Positions 34,622-43,995 are shown, counted from the stretch's first letter. The stretch: 64,000 nucleotides of DNA from Bacillota bacterium (GCA_023407175.1 JAEYMU010000057.1:262504-326503); one strand, 5' to 3'. Translations and numbers: made by a program. The notes: generated by a model from the letters alone, not told the origin.

Positions 34622-35209
34622 TTAAGGTCGCTCAAGAATCCCCACAATATTTCTTAAGGATTCTTCAAACTCCTTCTCGGAAGAATTCTTAAACAGCAAT
34701 AAATCATCGATTACCTTTGGGTCATCCAGGGTGGCGGGAACAGAAAAATCACAGCCGGCGATATATTCCTCCCAATGCTCCAGCTTCCATGTGTCCCGGT
34801 CAGAATTGCGCGCTATCATTCTCTGTCTGCACACTTCAACAGAGGTTTCCACCCATACCACTACAAGTCTTGCATCCTTTTCCCGTAGCTTGGCCTTAAG
34901 GTTATTGATATAATTCAAATCCCTGATTTCCTCTGTAAAGGGTGCATTAATTAATACGATGTTATCATATTCCAGAGCCTCCAGCGCCAGAGCAACGATA
35001 GTCTCATATTCATAGTCTCTGATATTATCCTCAAAAAAATGGGAGCTTCGGTTATAGGGCTCTCCCGCAGCCTTAAATATCTGCGTTGACAGAATGATCA
35101 GGGTGTCCTTATCCAGATATACCACATGCTTTAAGGCTTTCGAAAGCTGCTTTGAGATAAAGGTTTTTCCGCAGGCCGGCGGAGAAGTAACTAAGATTAA
35201 TTTTTTCAT
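34622..35209 (-). CDS. P-loop kinase-like protein (AAA_33/zeta type)
   Basis: A 195-residue small P-loop NTPase. Walker A is SPPACGKT at residues ~9-16; a nucleoside-kinase-like acceptor region (VYLDKDTLIIL), a Walker B-like hydrophobic strand (NIVLINAPF) and the lid arginines in VCRQRMIARNSDRD follow, as in adenylate/chloramphenicol-phosphotransferase-like kinases. No antitoxin is adjacent, so a zeta-toxin role is unlikely. Substrate unknown. GGAGA precedes the ATG. Confidence 0.75.
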   Translation of the reverse strand: MKKLILVTSPPACGKTFISKQLSKALKHVVYLDKDTLIILSTQIFKAAGEPYNRSSHFFEDNIRDYEYETIVALALEALEYDNIVLINAPFTEEIRDLNYINNLKAKLREKDARLVVVWVETSVEVCRQRMIARNSDRDTWKLEHWEEYIAGCDFSVPATLDDPKVIDDLLLFKNSSEKEFEESLRNIVGILERP

Positions 35210-35253
35210 TCCGATTCTCCAATCTTTTTGGGGCTTTATACTCCCGTCCTCAC

Positions 35254-36438
35254 TTAATGCTTATGATTATGGTGAATATCGGGCGTATGTACATGACTAT
35301 GGGTTACTGCCTCATGGATATGCTCATGACTGTGCTCTCCGATAAAAACAGGGCTGTGCCTATGAAGATGATGCTCATCTCCATTGAGATGATCCCCAGC
35401 TTCTTTGGAATGACGTATGTCTTCCATGGAATGACGCAAGTCTTCCATGAGATGCTGTCCATCCTCATTATTATACTGTGCACTTCCATGGCTGTGCTTA
35501 TGCTCATGAGTGATCGGCTGATGGGAATGTTCATGAATGTGATATTCCGATACTGCAAAATAAGTACCGGCAAGCATAATAACAAGTGCTGCCAGGAAGG
35601 AAACTGTAATACCCTCACGAAATACCAAAAAGGAGACTACTACTCCGATAAAGGGTGCTGTCGCATAAAAGGCACTTGTCCTGGCCGCCCCCAAAGTCCT
35701 CTGTGCAAAAATATAGAGACAGATACTCATGCCATAGGCAACAAAGCCCAGCAACAATGTGAGGCCAATATAAATCACATTCCTGCTGTACTGTCCGTCA
35801 GCAATGGATATCAGCAAGGAACCCGCCCCGGACCCAAAGCCTTTGATAATTACAATCTGTAACGGGTTTTTCATCGAAAGCATACGGGTACAGTTATTCT
35901 CGAAGCCCCAGCAAACACATGCCATAAGTACAAATACTGAACCCGGTGTAAAGGAAAGGCTTCCCATATCCTTAACTGTAAGTACAATGCTGGATATCGT
36001 TATCAGGGTGATTGCCAGCCACATTCTTCTTCCGATTGCCTCTTTAAATATCATGAATGCAATCAAAGCGGTAGCCACTATTTCAAAATTATTTAAAAGG
36101 GCCGCATTAGCAGAGGAAGTAAGCGTTAATCCAAGCATCAGGAACACCGGGGCTGCTATGTCCAGTACAATCATCCCCACTGTATAGGGAATGTCCTTTT
36201 GCGACAGCTTCGCTTCCTTTTGCTTATCCTCCCGAAACAGCAGATGGTTAACCGCGGACATACCCATACCGGCACCAAGATATAAAAGTGCCGCCATTAA
36301 TGTGGGAGGGATCTCTTCCAGCAGCAGCTTGGAGGCCGGGGAACTGATCCCATAAAGCAATGCTGCCGCAAGTGCCATTCCTACCGCTTTTTTATTGGTT
36401 CCATTCTTATTTAAGCTTTTGCCGTATCCTGCTTCCAT
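35254..36438 (-). CDS. DMT/EamA transporter with histidine-rich cytosolic tail
   Basis: A 394-residue member of the drug/metabolite transporter superfamily: two EamA repeats form about ten helices over residues ~15-290 (GISSPASKLLLEEIPP and the later repeat are visible). The remaining ~100 residues form a hydrophilic tail with dozens of His and Asp/Glu in patterns such as HEHSHQ, HEHKHSHG, HSHEHIHE and HSHVHTPDIHHNHKH. This is a metal-binding type tail and far longer than normal for EamA proteins (~300 aa). The transporter could move or sense Zn, Ni or Co, or the tail may store metal. Metal role is inference. GGAG precedes the ATG. Confidence 0.85.
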   Translation of the reverse strand: MEAGYGKSLNKNGTNKKAVGMALAAALLYGISSPASKLLLEEIPPTLMAALLYLGAGMGMSAVNHLLFREDKQKEAKLSQKDIPYTVGMIVLDIAAPVFLMLGLTLTSSANAALLNNFEIVATALIAFMIFKEAIGRRMWLAITLITISSIVLTVKDMGSLSFTPGSVFVLMACVCWGFENNCTRMLSMKNPLQIVIIKGFGSGAGSLLISIADGQYSRNVIYIGLTLLLGFVAYGMSICLYIFAQRTLGAARTSAFYATAPFIGVVVSFLVFREGITVSFLAALVIMLAGTYFAVSEYHIHEHSHQPITHEHKHSHGSAQYNNEDGQHLMEDLRHSMEDIRHSKEAGDHLNGDEHHLHRHSPVFIGEHSHEHIHEAVTHSHVHTPDIHHNHKH

Positions 36439-36632
36439 TTAAACTCCAGCCTATATTTGCAATTGTTTATGATACTTAACCATAGTAATCCTTTTGCATT
36501 AAAAATACAATATGCATGTTTTATCAAACAACCCTCATATAATAGTACAAAGTAAATCACCAAAGGCAGCCATATACTTTGTCGATCATTTCGGCATAAA
36601 TATTTACAAAGGCTTTCGGGAGGTTAATCCAT

Positions 36633-37271
36633 ATGGTAAATAAAAATGACAGTCCCCATTCACCCATGAAAAAAATGATATTAGGCGGCAAGGGACAGGT
36701 CACCGTAAACCCTGATCAGGCGATCATACGTCTGGGGGTTTTGACTACCGGTGACAGTGTCACAGCGGCTCAAACCGACAACGCACGCATCAGTCAGCAA
36801 GTCCTTGATAATTTAAAAAAATTCGGTAATATTGATATAAAAACCTATCAATATCAGATCGAAAAGCTCTACGACTATGAAAATGGCAATCGCATTGACC
36901 GGGGGTATTCTGTCCGTAATATTTTTGAAATACATACCGGAAATGTAGGCCAGGCAGGAGTAATCATCGATAATGCCGTATACAACGGAGCAAATATTGT
37001 TGATCTTGTGAGCTTTGATGTTGCTGCTCCTGATAAATATTATCAGCAGGCTCTAAAACTGGCAGTAAACAATGCCTATGATAAGGCAAAGGCAGTCTCC
37101 ACAAGTCTGAAAATCATGTTTGATCCTGTTCCAATCCTAATTACGGAAAACAGCACCCAGCCCATGCCCTTTACACCCATGTTTGCCGCCAGAGAAGGGG
37201 CCTATTCCACACCGATTGAATCGGGAAGTAAGCAGATCGATGCATCTGTAACAGTTGAATTCTCCTATTAG
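36633..37271 (+). CDS. SIMPL-domain protein (DUF541)
   Basis: A 212-residue protein of the SIMPL/DUF541 family: the GKGQVTVNPDQAIIRLGVLT start, the YQIEKLYDYENGNRIDRGYSVRN middle and the ALKLAVNNAYDKAKAVS helix near 145 are typical. Family members form oligomeric assemblies of unclear role, often in the envelope, but no signal peptide is present here. GGAGG lies nine bases before the ATG. Confidence 0.85.
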   Translation: MVNKNDSPHSPMKKMILGGKGQVTVNPDQAIIRLGVLTTGDSVTAAQTDNARISQQVLDNLKKFGNIDIKTYQYQIEKLYDYENGNRIDRGYSVRNIFEIHTGNVGQAGVIIDNAVYNGANIVDLVSFDVAAPDKYYQQALKLAVNNAYDKAKAVSTSLKIMFDPVPILITENSTQPMPFTPMFAAREGAYSTPIESGSKQIDASVTVEFSY

Positions 37272-37300
37272 CATAAAATCTTTGTATGCTTCCTCAATTT

Positions 37301-37399
37301 CTATGGGTAATGCGCCTTACAGGTGCATTGTGCCTATAAGGCGCATTACTCATAGAATAAGTCCTCAAATTCCTGCCGGAACTTAAGGACTTATTCTAT
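37301..37399. terminator. Two adjacent long hairpins between convergent genes
   Basis: First hairpin: 19-bp stem with one mismatch (CTATGGGTAATGCGCCTTA at 37301-37319 against 37336-37354). Second: 14-bp perfect stem ATAGAATAAGTCCT (37352-37365) against 37386-37399. They share a few bases (37352-37354), so their full forms cannot coexist. T-runs are poor. They lie between the SIMPL and transglycosylase genes and probably terminate both. Confidence 0.6.
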
Positions 37400-37417
37400 A
37401 GGGTCTTCTTGAATTAA

Positions 37418-38221
37418 CTATTCCGTTATCTGCGCGGTCAAAAGATTAAGCACCGCGGCATTATAGCTGATATCCTGCGCGCTATAATTCTTATTATCCT
37501 CATCTGAAGCTGCCTCATTCTCATCCTTTAAAAATAACTCCAGGAATTTCATATAATCATCATAGGTAAATAATTCCTGCAAATCCGCCTCTGAATCACC
37601 GGTGCCGCCTCCATTCAGAAGATATGCATAATTTTCAGACACACGTGTCGGCAGCTTCAGCGCTGCAACACGAAGATAGCTCTCTGTGGAGTCCGAAGCC
37701 GCGTTAACGTCAGTGGCATCACCGCTGGTATCCGTTCCAGCCTGCTTCATATAGCCGAGAACCTTCTTTACATAATTCTGTGTTTCATCAAAAGGAGGGA
37801 TTCCTCCGTATTTTGCAACATTACCGCTTCCCGCATTATATGCGGCCAAAGCCAGGCTTACCTTTCCATCATATTTTTTTAATAAACCGGACAGATATTT
37901 TGCACCACCCATGATATTCTGCCTGGCATCAAAAGCATCGGTAACTCCAAGTCCCTTGGCTGTAGAGGGCATGAGCTGCATAATCCCCTGTGCACCGCAT
38001 CTTGAAACCGCAGTGGTATTAAAATTAGACTCCGCCTTACCGACTGCCTTCAAAAGCTCTACAGGAACATTGTATTTTTCTGCCGCTTCGTCAAATATAG
38101 CATCCAGACTTTGTGATTCTCCCAAATAGGAAGAAAAGTCAGAGGTACTCTCCGCACCTGCTATAGAAGTATTCCCACCGTAGGTATTATTTGCTTCTAC
38201 CTTTGTTACTCCGTTGATCAT
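37418..38221 (-). CDS. Lytic transglycosylase (SLT domain)
   Basis: A 267-residue protein with a soluble lytic transglycosylase fold at ~35-150: catalytic Glu in GKAESNFN near 66, GIMQLMPSTAKGLGV, and LALAAYNAGSGNVAKYGG near 125. It would cleave peptidoglycan to 1,6-anhydro products. There is no signal peptide; the disordered N-terminal 35 residues and acidic C terminus suggest export by another route, for example the flagellar or another non-Sec pathway, or a cytosolic-side role in phage-like assembly. No flagellar genes are in the window. GGAGG precedes the ATG. Confidence 0.85.
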   Translation of the reverse strand: MINGVTKVEANNTYGGNTSIAGAESTSDFSSYLGESQSLDAIFDEAAEKYNVPVELLKAVGKAESNFNTTAVSRCGAQGIMQLMPSTAKGLGVTDAFDARQNIMGGAKYLSGLLKKYDGKVSLALAAYNAGSGNVAKYGGIPPFDETQNYVKKVLGYMKQAGTDTSGDATDVNAASDSTESYLRVAALKLPTRVSENYAYLLNGGGTGDSEADLQELFTYDDYMKFLELFLKDENEAASDEDNKNYSAQDISYNAAVLNLLTAQITE

Positions 38222-38452
38222 TTTAACCTCCAGGCTGCTGTCGGGCAGCTCTTAATCCTATCACGCTATTTTACCTTCCATATATAATCGGATGTCTTAT
38301 GCTCAATGTATTTTCCCAAATTTGTATCGTTGTCCTAACATGATATTACGATATTTTAACTTATTTTTCAACAGAAAGTCAGTATAATTTTATTAAAAGA
38401 TACCAACATAGGACTATCTTCCCTGTGAAATTTGCTCCATGAAAATTATTAC

Positions 38453-38481
38453 TTGATTCCCACCTGGATTTACCATATACT
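38453..38481 (+). promoter_or_regulatory. Promoter of yqeY
   Basis: TTGATT (38453-38458), 17-base spacer, TATACT (38476-38481). The remaining gap 38222-38452 shows no gene. Confidence 0.6.
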
Positions 38482-38550
38482 ATTTTTTAGCAAAGATAAA
38501 CCCATGGTATATTTAAAAGGCTACAAAACGAAGTTTAGGAGGTACTATTT

Positions 38551-38988
38551 ATGCAGATGGAACAGCTACAAAAAGATATGATAGCAGCCATGAAAGCAAG
38601 AGATAAGGTACGCAAGGAGGCCATCTCTTCTCTTGTGTCGGCAGTAAAGAAAATAGCAATTGACGAGGGTTGCCGTGAGAATATTCCGGAAGAGGTGGTA
38701 GACCGTGCTATCCTAAAGGAAATGAAGCTTGTTAAGGAGCAGCTTGATACCTGTCCCGATGCGCGGACCGAATTAAAGGAAAGCTACCGGGCAACCTACG
38801 ACATCATAAAGGAATATGCCCCTTCCATGATGTCCGAGGAGGAAATTAAAGCCTTTATTCAAGAGCATTTTGCCGAGGCGGTTGCAACCAAGAATAAGGG
38901 AATGATTATGAAAAGTGTAATGGCTGAGTTAAAGGGAAAGGCTGACGGTAAGCTGATTAATCAGGTAGTCGGCGATTTATGCAAATAG
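38551..38988 (+). CDS. yqeY: GatB/YqeY-domain protein
   Basis: A 145-residue stand-alone YqeY protein, homologous to the tRNA-binding tail of GatB. Characteristic segments are MKARDKVRKEAISSLVSAVK, the KEYAPSMMSEEEIKAFI middle and the KGMIMKSVMAELKGKADGKL block near 120. In GatB this domain binds tRNA; the free protein is thought to have an RNA-related role but is not defined. AGGAGG lies eight bases before the ATG. A full GatCAB operon lies 15 kb away. Confidence 0.92.
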   Translation: MQMEQLQKDMIAAMKARDKVRKEAISSLVSAVKKIAIDEGCRENIPEEVVDRAILKEMKLVKEQLDTCPDARTELKESYRATYDIIKEYAPSMMSEEEIKAFIQEHFAEAVATKNKGMIMKSVMAELKGKADGKLINQVVGDLCK

Positions 38989-39045
38989 TATAAAGAAATG
39001 AGGGTGCACTTCATTCAAAGTGAAGTGCACCCTCATTTCTTTATA
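38989..39045. terminator. Very strong bidirectional terminator
   Basis: A perfect 25-bp stem (38989-39013 against 39021-39045) with the seven-base loop TTCAAAG, T-rich on either strand, between yqeY and the convergent serine acetyltransferase gene. Confidence 0.92.
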
Positions 39046-39053
39046 TGAATACC

Positions 39054-40013
39054 CTATATGACATAATCCCAGAACTCCGCCTGCTCCAGTTCCTTCAGTT
39101 CAACCGTCTCACTGGTATTCACCTTAAACTGCAGCTCCGGATTCTTGGCACTGACTCTTGTTCTATCCGGTACCGTCTTGGTTACGAAGGCATTACTTCC
39201 GATCACTACCTCCTGGCCGATTACCGTACTGCCTCCCAGAATGGAGGCTCCGGAGTATATCGTTACCCCATCCTCGATGGTAGGGTGTCTCTTCATCCCT
39301 CTTAGGCTTTGACCGCCTCTGGTGGATACAGCTCCCAGGGTAACCCCTTGATATATTTTTACGTGATTACCTATCTTGGTGGTTTCTCCAATTACAATCC
39401 CGGTCCCATGATCGATAAAGAAATATTTGCCGATGGTTGCCCCTGGATGGATATCAATTCCCGTCAGATTATGAGCATATTCCGTCATGATTCTCGGGAT
39501 TAACGGAACCTTGAGCAGGTACAATTCATGGGCAATACGGTTGACCATGATTGCAAAAATCCCCGGATAGGAGAATATCACCTCATCCTTACTGTAGGCC
39601 GCCGGATCACCCTCATAGGCCGCATCGACATCGGTCTCCAGATAGTCTCTAATCATGGGCAGCTTCTTCATAAAGTCTATTGTAATATCCTCCGCAAGAG
39701 CTTCAATCTCCTCTCTTCTTTTTGCTTCATGAAAGGGGCTGGACTGCAGTGCAAAGCCAATCTGCTTGTTCAACTGGTAGGTTACATCCTCAATCACAGC
39801 GCTAAGCTGGTATTCCATATGATAGCTCTTAAGCTTTTTGTTGGTAAAATGTCCCGGAAATATGATATACTGCAGATTTTTAATGATAGCAATAATCTCA
39901 TCCCTATTCGGCTGATTAAAGGTTACTCCTTTATTGATCGCTTTCGGTTCTGAATAATCCTTCATAATCAAATCAACAATTTCCTGAACCTTATGTTCCA
40001 TTGTATTACCCAT
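39054..40013 (-). CDS. cysE: Serine O-acetyltransferase (CysE/EpsC type)
   Basis: Acetylates L-serine to O-acetylserine, the precursor of cysteine. A long helical N-terminal domain (~1-190) precedes a left-handed beta-helix made of hexapeptide repeats: IDIHPGATIGKYFFIDHGTG (active-site His-Asp), IVIGETTKIGNHVKIYQGVTLGA, and the later HPTIEDGVTIYSGASILGG. ATG at 40013 is preferred since GGAG lies six bases upstream; 40025 is an in-frame ATG without a ribosome site. About 319 aa, as in the longer EpsC-type enzymes. No cysK nearby. Confidence 0.93.
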   Translation of the reverse strand: MGNTMEHKVQEIVDLIMKDYSEPKAINKGVTFNQPNRDEIIAIIKNLQYIIFPGHFTNKKLKSYHMEYQLSAVIEDVTYQLNKQIGFALQSSPFHEAKRREEIEALAEDITIDFMKKLPMIRDYLETDVDAAYEGDPAAYSKDEVIFSYPGIFAIMVNRIAHELYLLKVPLIPRIMTEYAHNLTGIDIHPGATIGKYFFIDHGTGIVIGETTKIGNHVKIYQGVTLGAVSTRGGQSLRGMKRHPTIEDGVTIYSGASILGGSTVIGQEVVIGSNAFVTKTVPDRTRVSAKNPELQFKVNTSETVELKELEQAEFWDYVI

Positions 40014-40166
40014 CTTATTCTCCATTCAGCCGTTACGCGGCAAAGCATAATGCGATTCTATAGAATCCATCATACTTTCCCCTTTATTCTGTGTCAACAG
40101 ATTTTTCTGTTATACATATATCTTTTATAGGTATGTTATGATAAGTAAAAACTTTCTATGAAACGG

Positions 40167-40195
40167 TTGACAAAAACCGGATTTTTTTATATACT
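40167..40195 (+). promoter_or_regulatory. Promoter of the YtrA-type operon
   Basis: TTGACA (40167-40172), 17-base spacer, TATACT (40190-40195). Confidence 0.75.
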
Positions 40196-40196
40196 T

Positions 40197-40220
40197 ACTA
40201 CATTAGTTAAGTAATGTAGT
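40197..40220. promoter_or_regulatory. Operator of the YtrA-type regulator
   Basis: A perfect dyad ACTACATTA / TAATGTAGT with a six-base centre, immediately after the -10. The position fits autorepression by the GntR/YtrA protein encoded next. Confidence 0.7.
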
Positions 40221-40237
40221 ATATTGGAGGTGATTTC

Positions 40238-40615
40238 TTGCGAATTGATGAAAATAGTCTTGCTCCCATCTATGTCCAGATAGCAGACGCTATTGAAGAG
40301 GATATTCTGAATGATAAGCTGCAGGAAGGAGGCTCCTGCTATTCCCAGCTTGTAATTGCAAAGGAGCTGAAGGTTAATCCTGCTACTGCCGCCAAGGGAA
40401 TTAATCTCTTGGTCAGCAGAGGTATCCTGGAGAAGCAGCGCGGGATGGCCATGATTATCCGCCGGGGAGCAAGGGAATTAATCATCCAAAGAAAGAAGCA
40501 GACGGATTTTGAGTTTAAAATTGAGGAGCTGGTTCGAACGGCCAGACAGTTAAATCTGACCCAGGACTATGTAACACAGAAAATAGCACAATATTACAGG
40601 GGGAATCCAATATGA
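40238..40615 (+). CDS. ytrA: GntR-family regulator, YtrA subfamily
   Basis: A 125-residue regulator with a GntR winged helix (APIYVQIADAIEEDILND ... VNPATAAKGINLLVSRGILEKQRG, residues ~9-75) and only a short helical tail, as in the YtrA subfamily that regulates adjacent ABC transporters. The start is TTG after GGAGGTGA. Its stop overlaps the ATPase start (ATGA). It probably represses this operon via the dyad at 40197-40220 and is relieved by envelope stress or a peptide antibiotic, as for YtrA; that inducer is inference. Confidence 0.88.
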   Translation: MRIDENSLAPIYVQIADAIEEDILNDKLQEGGSCYSQLVIAKELKVNPATAAKGINLLVSRGILEKQRGMAMIIRRGARELIIQRKKQTDFEFKIEELVRTARQLNLTQDYVTQKIAQYYRGNPI

Positions 40616-41520
40616 ATTATGTCATTGAAACACAGCATCTTGACTTTGCCTACAGTAAGAAGCCTGTACTGAACGCTGTCAGCATCCAAATCCATGAGAA
40701 TCAGATGATTGGTCTGATTGGCCGGAACGGTTCAGGCAAAACAACCTTTCTGAAATTATGTGCCGGGCTGCTGGAGCCAAAGCAGGGAGAGCTTAAGGTA
40801 TTCAGTCAAAATCCGGTAAATAATCTTAACGTATTGCAGGAGCTTATCTACTCTTATACCAACGTACCCCATAAGGCTTCTCTTTCTCTGGAATACATTC
40901 TCAAAGATTTTGCCATGTTTTATGAGCATTTTGATCTGGAATTTGCTCACCGTCTGCTTGAATTCTTTTCCCTGGACCACCGTATGAAATATTCCGGTCT
41001 TTCTCAGGGGATGACCAGTGTATTCGGCTTTATCTGTGCTATTTCCACCAGGGCAAGGCTGACACTTTTGGATGAGCCCGTTGTTGGAATGGATGTCACG
41101 GTACGCCGGAAGGTATATGAAATTCTTTTGCGGGACTATATGGAGCATCCCAGAACCATTATTATCTCCAGTCATATTTTATCAGAGCTTCAGGATCTGC
41201 TATCCGAGATGATAATGATCGATCATGGGGAAATTATGCTTTATAAATCAATGGAGGAGCTTCAAACAATGGCTTACCGTATCGAAGGCAGCAAGGCAGA
41301 CGTAACCGCCTTTGCAAAGGAACATCCGGCATTATATGAAGAACATCGAATCACTTCATCCCTTGCCATTATTGAAGCACCCCTGGATGAAGCGGTTAAA
41401 AACTCCAGCCGTCAGTTAAATCTGGTTTTATCAAGAGTTGATGCAGAGGAGCTGTATATCTATAAGACAAATCATGGAAAGGGGATTGATTTCGATTGTT
41501 TATGGGAAAATCAGAATTAG
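40612..41520 (+). CDS. ABC transporter ATP-binding protein (YtrB type)
   Basis: A 302-residue ABC ATPase: Walker A GRNGSGKT near 38, a signature that reads LSQGM (near 128) rather than LSGGQ, Walker B LTLLDEP near 148 and the switch His in SSHILSE near 183. The C-terminal ~90 residues form an extra regulatory region. It is coupled to the upstream regulator and overlaps the permease-like gene. The family moves or senses peptide antibiotics and similar compounds. Confidence 0.9.
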   Translation: MNYVIETQHLDFAYSKKPVLNAVSIQIHENQMIGLIGRNGSGKTTFLKLCAGLLEPKQGELKVFSQNPVNNLNVLQELIYSYTNVPHKASLSLEYILKDFAMFYEHFDLEFAHRLLEFFSLDHRMKYSGLSQGMTSVFGFICAISTRARLTLLDEPVVGMDVTVRRKVYEILLRDYMEHPRTIIISSHILSELQDLLSEMIMIDHGEIMLYKSMEELQTMAYRIEGSKADVTAFAKEHPALYEEHRITSSLAIIEAPLDEAVKNSSRQLNLVLSRVDAEELYIYKTNHGKGIDFDCLWENQN

Positions 41521-42821
41521 CAAATATTAAAAATCTTCTTAAAATACGGCTTAAAAGCTGTAATGCAATCCTGACTGCAGGTATTCTTCTTGGGCTTGTA
41601 TTCCTCGTAGAAGTCTTTCATATGATCAGTCTTGTCCATACCTATCAGAAAGATGCAGTCTATATAGACTCCGGGGCATTCTCCGGCTTTGCTTTTATCA
41701 TTCTCCTGTTCGCCATTATTTATTATGCCTTTCAATACAATGAGTATAATGAAAACCATCAGATATTTCCCCATACGGAGCATACCTGGTTTATTTCCTT
41801 TGAGCTGTATTGCTATCTGATCAATCTGATTGTCCAGGTTGTGGCTGTGGGCCTGTATCTGCTGCAGTATCTTCTCTGCCTGCTCCTTGGCGGCTTAAAT
41901 ACGAATGTTCATCTGGCTTATACCTTCAGTCTGTCCTTCCTTACTGTCGGCTTTTTGGTTAACCTCTGCTATGGCTTTCTGATTATTTCCTTTATCATAC
42001 TGGTGGTTACCCTTGTACGGAGGCTTCGTTACTGGGCTCTGGCAATCTATGTTGTTATGCTTTCCGCTTTATGGATGGGCAAGGATTATTCTATGATCGG
42101 CAGATTAATTCAGTTCTATACCGAAGAGACCTCTCTTTCCCTGTTCTTTGTCAAGATAATCATAACCTGGCTGCTGATTGAATTATTAAATCAGCTCCTT
42201 CATCGCCTGATTCATATCAGAAGGGTAACGAAATTCCATTACCCCCAATTAGCTATCGTTTCCCTGATCCTGATTACCCTATTCTTCGGAGCGCTGACAA
42301 ATTATCAGGGAATAGTCACTGTAAGAAATGGGGGCTCCTTCCAGACGCCAGCGGAAACAGGCTTGCCTTCCATGAAGGAGCCCGCGGCTGTTCTTGCTAC
42401 AGATCAGCTTCCCTCCGGCTCCAGCCTGGATTTCTATTATGAATTCGGACCGCTTTATTATTGTAACACGAGCATTGTTGAAGAGAATACGGAAAATGAT
42501 CAGATCGAATTATACTTTTCCCCTCCCTACACCTACCGGGATAATATTAATATAACCGCTTTTGTCAATCCACGGGTTACGGTGGAACAGAAAGGAAATG
42601 AATTTCATTTCCGGGTGATCTATGATGAGAATATCAAGGTCATATCCATTTCCCCTTATACTGAGCCCATGCGCTTTGACTGCTTTAAAAATAAGAACTA
42701 TGCAAAGAGCATTTACGGAAGCTCCGCCGGCAGCATGACAGGAACGATTAAGATTGTATTACCTAAGGCAAAGGGCTATACCGTTACGGAAAATACAAGC
42801 AGCCTTCAAAGCGGCCAATAA
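41496..42821 (+). CDS. ABC transporter membrane protein with extracellular C-terminal domain
   Basis: A 441-residue membrane protein with about seven hydrophobic segments over residues ~20-275, followed by a ~165-residue hydrophilic, beta-rich region (YEFGPLYYCNT ... FHFRVIYDENI) that should lie outside the membrane. It is the partner of the preceding ATPase, whose gene it overlaps. The start could be TTG at 41496 or ATG at 41502; the ribosome site AAGGGG is 11-17 bases upstream. No known permease signature is recognised. Confidence 0.75.
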   Translation: MFMGKSELANIKNLLKIRLKSCNAILTAGILLGLVFLVEVFHMISLVHTYQKDAVYIDSGAFSGFAFIILLFAIIYYAFQYNEYNENHQIFPHTEHTWFISFELYCYLINLIVQVVAVGLYLLQYLLCLLLGGLNTNVHLAYTFSLSFLTVGFLVNLCYGFLIISFIILVVTLVRRLRYWALAIYVVMLSALWMGKDYSMIGRLIQFYTEETSLSLFFVKIIITWLLIELLNQLLHRLIHIRRVTKFHYPQLAIVSLILITLFFGALTNYQGIVTVRNGGSFQTPAETGLPSMKEPAAVLATDQLPSGSSLDFYYEFGPLYYCNTSIVEENTENDQIELYFSPPYTYRDNINITAFVNPRVTVEQKGNEFHFRVIYDENIKVISISPYTEPMRFDCFKNKNYAKSIYGSSAGSMTGTIKIVLPKAKGYTVTENTSSLQSGQ

Positions 42822-42847
42822 ATTCCTTTATCAGAAGCAAACAAATA

Positions 42848-42899
42848 AAAGGAGCCTCCGACCTGCGGTTTATTTCCACAAGCCGGAGACTTTCTTTTT
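42848..42899 (+). terminator. Terminator of the YtrA-type operon
   Basis: A hairpin with the core CTCCG / CGGAG and an outer AAAG/CTTT pairing, ending in TTTCTTTTTA on the plus strand. Confidence 0.55.
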
Positions 42900-42946
42900 A
42901 GCGCATATTGCAAGAGATTGCTTATCTTTGGATAACCGCTGTCACA

Positions 42947-43765
42947 TCAGATACAGTGCTTCAGTGCATTGGCAACACCGCATTCATCATTGGACTTTGT
43001 AATAAACTTTGCAACAGCCTTCAGCTCCTCTACCGAATTCTCCATTGCAACCGGCATACCGACACATTGAAGCATATCGATGTCATTATAGTTATCTCCG
43101 AAGGCAATGACCTCCTTAAGATCAACTCCCTGCCTGTCTGCAAGAATTTTCAAAGCCCTTCCCTTCGAGGACCCCGCCGCCATGATATCCACCAGCCCCG
43201 GCGAGGAGCTGACCACCTCAAGCTCCTTAAACACCGAATATTTATCTATGTAATAATCCACCTGCTCCGAAGTTGTAAGAATGAACAAAACCTTCAGTAT
43301 CTCCATCCCTTCAAATACGCTCATATCAGGTGTCCTTAGATACCTGATCTCAAAGCTTAGCTCCTTCGGCAGATTTCTATGGATACCCTCATATCTGGCT
43401 GCTCTGGGATTTTCACGGTTAGAAAACACCACATTAGGCGTATAAATAAAGAAATCTATCTTATGCTCCAGGACATAGGCAAACATCTCTCCTACGATAT
43501 TTTTATCCATTGCGTTGGAATAGACAATCTCCCCCGTCTTAATATTACGGATGAGACCTCCGTTACAGGAGATTACATGCCCCTGCAGGTTAAGCTGGTG
43601 AATATAACGCATTACCATAAGGTCCAGCCTTCCGGAGGCTATCATAACCTCCATACCTCCCTCCTGCAGCCTCTTTAAAGCAGTCTCATCTTCCTTTGCA
43701 ATCATATCCTCCGAGTTCAGAAGGGTTCCATCCATATCGCAGACACACCATTTATAATCATACAT
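42947..43765 (-). CDS. Cof-type HAD phosphatase
   Basis: A 272-residue HAD hydrolase of the Cof/IIB class. Motif I CDMDGTLLNSED at the N terminus, motif II MIASGR, the large alpha/beta cap (~85-185), the GSSKGRALKIL Lys motif and motif IV AFGDNYNDIDMLQCVG near 218 are all present. Family members dephosphorylate sugar phosphates, pyridoxal phosphate or flavin precursors; which one cannot be told. Confidence 0.9.
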   Translation of the reverse strand: MYDYKWCVCDMDGTLLNSEDMIAKEDETALKRLQEGGMEVMIASGRLDLMVMRYIHQLNLQGHVISCNGGLIRNIKTGEIVYSNAMDKNIVGEMFAYVLEHKIDFFIYTPNVVFSNRENPRAARYEGIHRNLPKELSFEIRYLRTPDMSVFEGMEILKVLFILTTSEQVDYYIDKYSVFKELEVVSSSPGLVDIMAAGSSKGRALKILADRQGVDLKEVIAFGDNYNDIDMLQCVGMPVAMENSVEELKAVAKFITKSNDECGVANALKHCI

Positions 43766-43995
43766 ATTCCGTCTCTACCTTTCATTTTAGCATACATTCA
43801 ATAAATCCTGTTTTCCCGCTATGCCATACTTACAAAAATAAGGATGACTCAATATACTTGAATCATCCCCCTAATATGTAATTTTTATTATTATAGCACA
43901 GCCATACAGATAAGGAAAGTATAAATCATATAAAATACAGGACAAATGTTACAGTTTGGCCTTCAACATATCATAGATTTTGACAAATCTTTCTG

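Noticed and set aside
34622..35209. Zeta-type toxin of a toxin-antitoxin pair
   Set aside because: P-loop kinase features are present but no small antitoxin gene is adjacent on either side.
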